Shown here piece after piece: positions 60,044 to 64,000 of a stretch of 64,000 nt of DNA; the stretch's first letter is position 1, and every line of letters starts with the position of its first letter. Under the pieces are notes generated by a model. The model saw nothing but the letters and a program-made list of their open reading frames with translations. It was not told the origin of the DNA and did not search any database. The DNA comes from Calonectria ilicicola (Eukaryota; Ascomycota; Sordariomycetes; Hypocreales; Nectriaceae). The stretch spans positions 4,898,001 to 4,962,000 of the forward strand of contig CP085827.1 of the NCBI GenBank assembly GCA_020809705.1, read 5' to 3'. The position numbers and the translations under genes are program-made.

Positions 60044-63000
60044 GCTAGGCGACCGGGTTGAGGTGGGGATGGTGGGGGTAGTGGGGGTCGGAGGGAAGGC
60101 GGGGCACCTCAGTGAGAGCAGCGAGCGCCACTCTTTAGCGTGAATCTGGAGTCGCGGAGGAACGGATTAGCCAGGGCACAAGCACGAGCCTCAAAAAAAA
60201 TTGCGAAAATCATGGATATGGGATTTGAAAACAGGGAATTGGAACAAAAAATTGCAGTGAAATCCAGGACAGAAGGGAAGCCATTGGACAATGGCCGACC
60301 CATTGGGGGAGTGGGTAGACGTCTGCCGGCATCGGGCACAGAGTGTGTGGCGCGCTCGAGATAAGAAAATCTGGCGATAAACGCTATCCCAAAGGCAGCC
60401 CCCCGCCGCCGTCATACCACAACTCGCCCCTCCAGAAATTCTGCGCGGCATCTGCGGAAGCAATGGTCAAACGTCGAATCCTGGCGCAATGGGTATGTTT
60501 CGAGGCGTCGGGCATGTTGCAAGTCGACTGTCGTCTACGCGGAGCCTGCATCTAGACTGCCTCTCGTCCGAAAGCGATGCGGTTCACGCAGCCGCAATAG
60601 CCAAGCTTCGACAGCTTCCTGCTTTGGGCCACGGCCCACAGAAGGGTCCGCCGAGTGGCAGAGATGCCCCTCCCACCCATCGTGTGCAGCGTGGGAGACG
60701 CCAGGGTTGCAGCCAATAATGGCCCGCACAATGCCAACCAGCCATGCGGCTAAGACATGGGGCAGCCAGAGGCGCCCGGGGGGACGTCACCTCGGCGATG
60801 CAACGCATGGAGGGAGGGCGCCACGCGCGCCAGGAAGCCGCAGAGCGGGCGGGCAATTGCTGAATTGGGATATTTTGGAACGTTGTTGGCTGGGGTCTCT
60901 GCATGGGAGTATTGGCGTTTGTTTGTAGCTCCCAAGACATGTGAAGTCGACCTGTTTGGTGCGTGTGCACGAATGCAAAAATGCCGACACGACTCTACAG
61001 ACGCTGCCACTGTCGTCGTCTTGCTGGCGATGGTCCGGATCCGATTATTCGAGTCGATATAGTCCAAGGAGAAATGTAATTTTTTGGAGGGCGCACATGG
61101 GAATTGGGTTGGTGGTAACGAGGGACAGCTCCCCAAACATTTGACATCTAGCTAGACTTACCAAAAGGCTTTTGTTCCTCTTCGAGAGAGCAATGGGTAT
61201 CAAAGGTCACTGTCTGGCAGTGACTGTGTAGGCAAGTCGTAAGATGGGGGAAGAGAGCGTGCAAGAGGACAGAGCAACAGGAGGAAGAGGGAGAGGTAGA
61301 GGGAAGAAAAGAGGAGGGGGAGGGCAAACTTCTCGCTTTTATGGAATGGAGGGATCTCCGAGCGGTTGCCAGCTGGCGTAGCCTCCTCCGTTGGTCGGCA
61401 GCAGCTGGAGACGGGTAGGCACCCAACTTGGAACCGACCTTGGTTCGACTCGCCTCAGAGTTACGGTTACGGGATCGGGGCACGGCCGCGGCACCGCACT
61501 GCAGCTCCTGTTCGAGTGTGATGGAGTGTGATTCATGGTCTTGGGCCCTGGTGTGGGCTGGCGAGCTAGGTCCAGTCAACAGAACTAGGTCTAGGTTCGG
61601 AGCAGCGACTCGGTGCCAAGCCCCAGCGAGGAGATTTGGAAAAATAATGCTATGGATTGGCTACGGACGACGGGGGGCGCGCTCTGGGAAATTCTGGCAG
61701 GGGGTGGGCAGTGGAGGCTAAGGATGGAGGATGGAGGGGAGGGGAGGGGAGGTGGGTGCGGGATGGGGTAGGAGGGCTTCCGGCTAAGAGCTCAGGCTCT
61801 GTGGTGTAGAGGCCCAGGAGAGTGAGCGGTTGAATGATGAAGTTGACGGCGACGGCGAGACAGGCGCAGGGCAGCGTCAAGCAGCAGGGTTGCGCGTGGG
61901 GCGATGATGATGGGGCGCCGAGGTGGGGAGCAGAGGGGCTAGGCCTGGGCTTCGGAGGCGAACTGGGTGCACAACGTGAAGATGGAGCTGCCATGAGGGC
62001 TGCGGTTTTCTGTCGGAACGACCACCTCCCACGGCGTCTGCCCTCGTTCCCTTGTAATTTTTTTTTCTTTTCCGTCGGGACCCTGCCCGCCATCTCTGCG
62101 TCCAACCCTTCTAATCCAGGGCTGCGTTAGCGCATGGGGAGACCCCTCCAAAAGCACAAAAAAAGAAGAAAAAAAAAGGCACGCCACGCCCCCCCTCGTC
62201 CCTTAGACGTCGACGACCCGCCCGAGACGAACTCCTCCTGCCTCTCCGACCTGCCGTCTGCCCCAAGTGGGCGCACACGCACCCTGCCGTGGCCCGATTC
62301 ACCTTGGTGGCCCTCCATAATTCAATCAAAGGCCAGCAAGCACATGTCAGAAAAACACCGCAAGCAAATGAGGGCGAGGGTATTTGCACGACGTTCCCGT
62401 CATTGACATGCCATGCCATGCCAGCCCACGACTAGGGCTGTCCACCACGACTCACACACGACAACTGCCAGACATGTCATGCACTCAACCCTCTCGGCTC
62501 CCCTCCGGATCCCAGGTGCCGTACATGGCTGATGCCTTCGGAGCTCTCTTCCACCAGTCCTCGACCGATGCGCGGAGTCCGGAAGCTCGTCCGAAATTCT
62601 TGATGCCATGAGTATGATGATGGTGATGCCTTCTATGGCCTAATTTACTTTTTCTTTTCCTTTAATTCGGCATGTTGCCTCATGGCCATATCCTGGACCA
62701 TGTCCCCATACAGGGTGCGTCTTCCGACCGAATGTTTTCATTGCGGGCTATATCCGTGACGATATTATACGGTCATCTTTTTTTTTGGCGCTTGCTGGAA
62801 ATTTTACCCATTTGCTTGGAACAAAAGAGGTCGTAGCCTGCCGGGGTCTGGCGTGGCCTGGGCGTCTAGGCTCGAAGCTAAGCTTGGAGATAGTGGCATG
62901 GGCAATTATGGGCTGGGTTGGGTGTCCCCATCCCGTCATGCTTGCTGCCACCCCTCCCCTACTCAACCCCATTCCCGCCACGCCACTTCTTCAATGTCTT

Positions 63001-64000
63001 GTTTCCCTGGACCAGTCGATGCCTCCAAAAGCCGCCGATTGTTTCCCCCGTGCATCCATTTATCCATCTATCCACACTACAGAAGCAGATCGGCATCTCT
63101 TCGGGCCAGTGGATCTTGCTTCCCCGGCAGATTTGCTGCACGGGGGCCCAAATGAAGAATCCCATGCCTTTGCTATCCAGGCGGCCAAAAAACAATGACG
63201 TTTCCCGAGCTTGAGCTGGCCTCTAGTTTGTGAATGGACCATCTTGGACGGGACGGGAAGTCATTTGCGCAGTTGATAGGCGACCCCTCATCCCGATCTA
63301 CGCCGTCGGTAGGTGCGATCTGCCATGGTTACGTAGCTCTGCAACCTGGCCATCTTGGCTGTAACATGGCACGCTAACGCAGCATTGAATTAGAGGGACG
63401 GAGTGAGAGTTTCCGAATCCTGGTTCGACTTGAACATCTCGAAAGGAAAAAAAAAAAATTTTTTACTCTTCTCGTGTTGCCCTTACTCTGACCAAAACAA
63501 AAACACATTTTAATGCCACTTTCTCTGACCGACTCTCCCAAGACAGGTCATATTCTATTGTCCTTAGTACTCGTAATCAAATACTCTCCTGTCGTTGCCT
63601 GATTCCGATCCTTTCCTAATGATCTGATGTGACCATTGGACGAGCGGCAGGGCTTCACCGAGCGGTCTGTCAGTCAAATCTCTCCTGTGGATACAACATC
63701 CAAAACGTGCATAGTTCGCCCTGTCTTCGGAACGCAGCTTGCATTGCGACTCCCCGCGAAAAGAGATCGGCTGGGGCGACAAGATAAAAAATAAAAAATA
63801 AAAAAGACTATAGATGGTCCCTCGGCTGGCCCAATCACCAGTCGCTTATTCGGCTCGTTGTCGCATCTATCGCCTATCCGTCGATGGGATAAGAATAGGT
63901 TTGCAACACAGTTCGTGTAAGAGAAATCCGGCCGAGGCAGCGGAGAGTTCGCCGCCTTCTGAAAGGCCAGCCATCCACCAAAACACCCCACATGGAGCTG
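60044..64000. other. Upstream region of GOGAT, no gene seen
   Basis: About 4 kb to the window edge. Apart from the paired GATA motifs it holds purine-rich repeats (GAGGGGAGG near 61733-61755), A/T runs (62157-62178, 63447-63464) and short overlapping open frames without motifs. Box-B-like matches at 61442-61452 and 63422-63432 lack matching tRNA stems. Confidence 0.5.
60360..60381 (+). promoter_or_regulatory. Paired GATA motifs upstream of GOGAT
   Basis: AGATAAG (GATAAG at 60360-60365) and CGATAAA (60376-60381) lie 16 bp apart, about 320 bp upstream of the GOGAT ATG. Close pairs of HGATAR are the binding pattern of AreA/NIT2-type nitrogen regulators. That they control this nitrogen gene is inferred from motif and position. 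Confidence 0.45.

Noticed and set aside
61436..61456. GGTTCGACTC, possible tRNA T-loop
   Set aside because: The flanking five-base arms are not complementary and no cloverleaf can be built.
1..64000. CRISPR array, biosynthetic cluster or prokaryotic-type operon
   Set aside because: No regularly spaced repeats and no core biosynthetic enzymes. The genes are spliced and independently spaced, as in a fungal core region.

Overview
The window is nuclear DNA of a filamentous ascomycete, most likely a Sordariomycete and perhaps of the order Hypocreales. The signs are short introns (about 48 to 100 bp) with GTAAGT-like donors and CTAAC/CTGAC branch points, a dispersed 5S rRNA gene, a plasma-membrane H+-ATPase and an NADH-type glutamate synthase of fungal form, and a Clr5-domain protein (a filamentous-fungal family). 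The organism is inferred from gene content only.

Layout. (1) 1-1954: 3' part of a Ser/Thr protein kinase gene (+). (2) 1955-13893: almost 12 kb without a gene I can support, ending at the promoter of PMA1. (3) 13894-17372: plasma-membrane H+-ATPase (+), very strong codon bias, first intron 647 bp. (4) 17869-19582: DCAF4-like WD40 gene (+) broken by one in-frame TAG. (5) 19.6-29.4 kb: an AT-richer, accessory-looking island. It holds two diverged direct repeats (A1, A2), a MITE-like element, a 5S rRNA gene and a decayed 5S copy, an uncharacterised Cys/His-rich protein gene, a Clr5-domain gene and a relic of an HSP70-like ATPase gene. (6) 29.5-60.0 kb: core genes, all on the minus strand: bZIP/DUF3425 regulator, nucleoporin Nic96 with GLFG repeats, FGGY carbohydrate kinase, a conserved protein of unknown function, an SPX-VTC subunit of the vacuolar polyphosphate polymerase complex, and NADH-glutamate synthase. 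(7) 60.0-64.0 kb: upstream region of the glutamate synthase gene, no gene seen.

The core genes are housekeeping: proton gradient and nutrient uptake (PMA1), ammonium assimilation (GOGAT), phosphate storage (VTC), nuclear pore scaffold (Nic96) and pentulose phosphorylation (FGGY kinase). Nothing indicates that they form a cluster with one shared function. The unusual part is the 19-29 kb island. Repeat A1 starts close behind the stop of the WD40 gene and differs from A2 mainly by transitions, with A1 mostly carrying A/T. The WD40 gene itself carries a TAG where the reading suggests CAG. This fits repeat-induced point mutation (RIP) leaking from a repeat into its neighbour. A second theme is a small MITE-like family with three copies in the window, one lying about 70 bp upstream of the FGGY kinase start.

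Exon borders were placed by eye from splice signals and reading-frame continuity. They agree with family sequences for PMA1, GOGAT, VTC, Nic96, the FGGY kinase, the bZIP gene and the 794-residue protein. They are partly unresolved in the Clr5 gene.
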